NCBI RefSeq assembly: GCF_000294655.1
Contig: NZ_CAHP01000014.1
Span: forward strand, 285,781-349,780
Reading direction: 5' to 3'
Length of the DNA stretch: 64,000 nucleotides
DNA from: Magnetospirillum molischianum DSM 120
GTDB taxonomy: Bacteria > Pseudomonadota > Alphaproteobacteria > Rhodospirillales > Magnetospirillaceae
Below are positions 63,263-64,000 of the stretch, piece after piece. Made by a program: the position numbers and the translations under genes. Numbering within the stretch: the stretch's first letter is position 1; every line of letters starts with the position of its first letter. Under the pieces are notes generated by a model. It was given only the letters and a program-made list of their open reading frames with translations. It was not told the origin of the DNA and ran no database searches.

Positions 63263-64000
63263 TACTGCATCTCGGCCAGACGCTCGGCCTGATCGGTGGC
63301 AATCAAGGCCTCGACCACCTCGTCAAGCGCATCGCCCGCCATCACGGCGTCGATCTTGTACAGCGTCAGATTAATGCGGTGGTCGGTCACCCGGCCTTGA
63401 GGGAAGTTATAGGTGCGAATCCGTTCCGAACGATCGCCCGAGCCGACCTGACTTTTACGGTTGGCGGCGCGTTCCGCGTCCAATGCCGACCGCTGGCGCT
63501 CGTACAGACGCGAGCGCAACAGGGTCATCGCGGTCGCCTTGTTCTTGTGCTGGCTTTTTTCCTGCTGACAGGCGACGGCCAACCCGGTCGGAATATGAGT
63601 GACCCGAACCGCCGAATCGGTGGTGTTGACGCTCTGACCGCCCGAACCCTGCGAGCGGTAGACATCGACGCGCAGATCTTTCTCGTCGATTTGAATATCG
63701 ACCTCTTCGGCCTCGGGCAGCACCGCGACAGTAGCGGCCGAGGTGTGAATCCGCCCCGACGCCTCGGTCGCAGGAACGCGCTGGACCCGGTGGGCCCCGG
63801 ATTCGAACTTCAAACGCGCAAAGACGCCACGCCCGGTAATCTTGGCGCTGGCCTCACGCACACCGCCGATCCCGGTATCGTTGGCGTCAAGCACCTCGAA
63901 GCGCCAGCCCTTCAAGCCAGAATAACGCTCGTACATCCGAAACAATTCGGCGGCAAACAAAGCCGCCTCGTCGCCGCCGGTACCGGCGCGGACTTCCAGG
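63262..64000 (-). CDS. prfA: Peptide chain release factor 1 (5' end beyond window)
   Basis: Open to the window edge; the visible part starts [45 protein letters not shown] holds the GGQ that triggers peptide release, and [26 protein letters not shown] is typical RF1. RF1 reads UAA and UAG. The N-terminal domain, and probably the PxT motif region, is partly missing from the window. First gene of the prfA-prmC unit. Confidence 0.96.
   Translation of the reverse strand, partial: LEVRAGTGGDEAALFAAELFRMYERYSGLKGWRFEVLDANDTGIGGVREASAKITGRGVFARLKFESGAHRVQRVPATEASGRIHTSAATVAVLPEAEEVDIQIDEKDLRVDVYRSQGSGGQSVNTTDSAVRVTHIPTGLAVACQQEKSQHKNKATAMTLLRSRLYERQRSALDAERAANRKSQVGSGDRSERIRTYNFPQGRVTDHRINLTLYKIDAVMAGDALDEVVEALIATDQAERLAEMQ

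Noticed and set aside
1-64000. CRISPR arrays, insertion sequences, prophage genes
   Set aside because: No regularly spaced repeats, transposase motifs or phage structural genes were seen on reading both strands.

Overview
The window is a GC-rich (roughly 60-65 % by eye), densely coded chromosomal segment of a motile, free-living alphaproteobacterium, most likely of the Rhodospirillales/Rhodospirillaceae (Magnetospirillum-like) group. The grounds are the DUF4167 protein next to prmC-prfA, the SUV3-type helicase, the flagellin N-terminus, the style of the two chemotaxis operons and strong alphaproteobacterial codon use. This placement is inference from gene content; no rRNA is present. There is no CRISPR array, prophage or recognisable transposase.

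Layout. 1-6.9 kb: start of a patatin-like lipase (cut by the window edge), a SUV3-like RNA helicase, a secreted cytochrome c, a C39-like cysteine peptidase followed by a small gene that repeats its C-terminal domain, and an exported SH3-like protein. 7.3-13.5 kb: a first chemotaxis operon (STAS, CheY, CheA, CheW, MCP, CheW). 13.5-17.7 kb: a peptidoglycan group (mtgA, mpl, ldcA, a GH25 muramidase). 17.7-26 kb: transport (SBF-type carrier, YqhA-type membrane protein, large MscS channel) and a TetR-controlled ABC/HlyD export operon. 26-32.7 kb: a membrane protein, then a DUF2760 / Hsp70 / Hsp70-DUF3731 unit. 32.8-36.5 kb: a DEAD-box helicase with a DbpA-type tail, a lipoprotein and an acyltransferase.

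36.57-39.11 kb: an intact tRNA-Gly(CCC) gene whose last 47 bases (50 bp including flank) are repeated exactly 2.46 kb downstream. Between the two copies lies an SLC13 transporter gene, with paired heptamers near both ends. This looks like a small or decayed integrative element without an integrase.

39.2-49.4 kb: a second, complete chemotaxis operon on the minus strand (STAS, CheY, CheA, CheW, MCP, CheR, CheD, CheB). It ends in a 173-aa protein with a CheZ/CheT-like D-x-x-x-Q signature and a ParA-type ATPase with a C-terminal membrane helix. A photoactive-yellow-protein-like PAS protein lacking the chromophore cysteine is transcribed divergently from this operon. 49.9-54.5 kb: MeaB GTPase, a PAS_5-like protein, an FtsK-type translocase without its membrane domain, and a methyltransferase preceded by a strikingly structured leader. 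54.7-57.7 kb: yajC-secD-secF. 57.7-61.6 kb: a TPR-glycosyltransferase and a large flagellin. 61.8-64 kb: prfA-prmC and the DUF4167 gene.

How the parts connect: the flagellin, its possible modifying enzyme and at least one chemotaxis operon serve motility. MtgA, GH25, LdcA and Mpl cover synthesis, cleavage and recycling of murein. The best candidates for undescribed biology are the ParA/CheZ-like/PYP-like additions to chemotaxis operon 2, the structured methyltransferase leader, the tRNA-Gly-bounded element, and the C39 peptidase with its stand-alone C-terminal paralogue.
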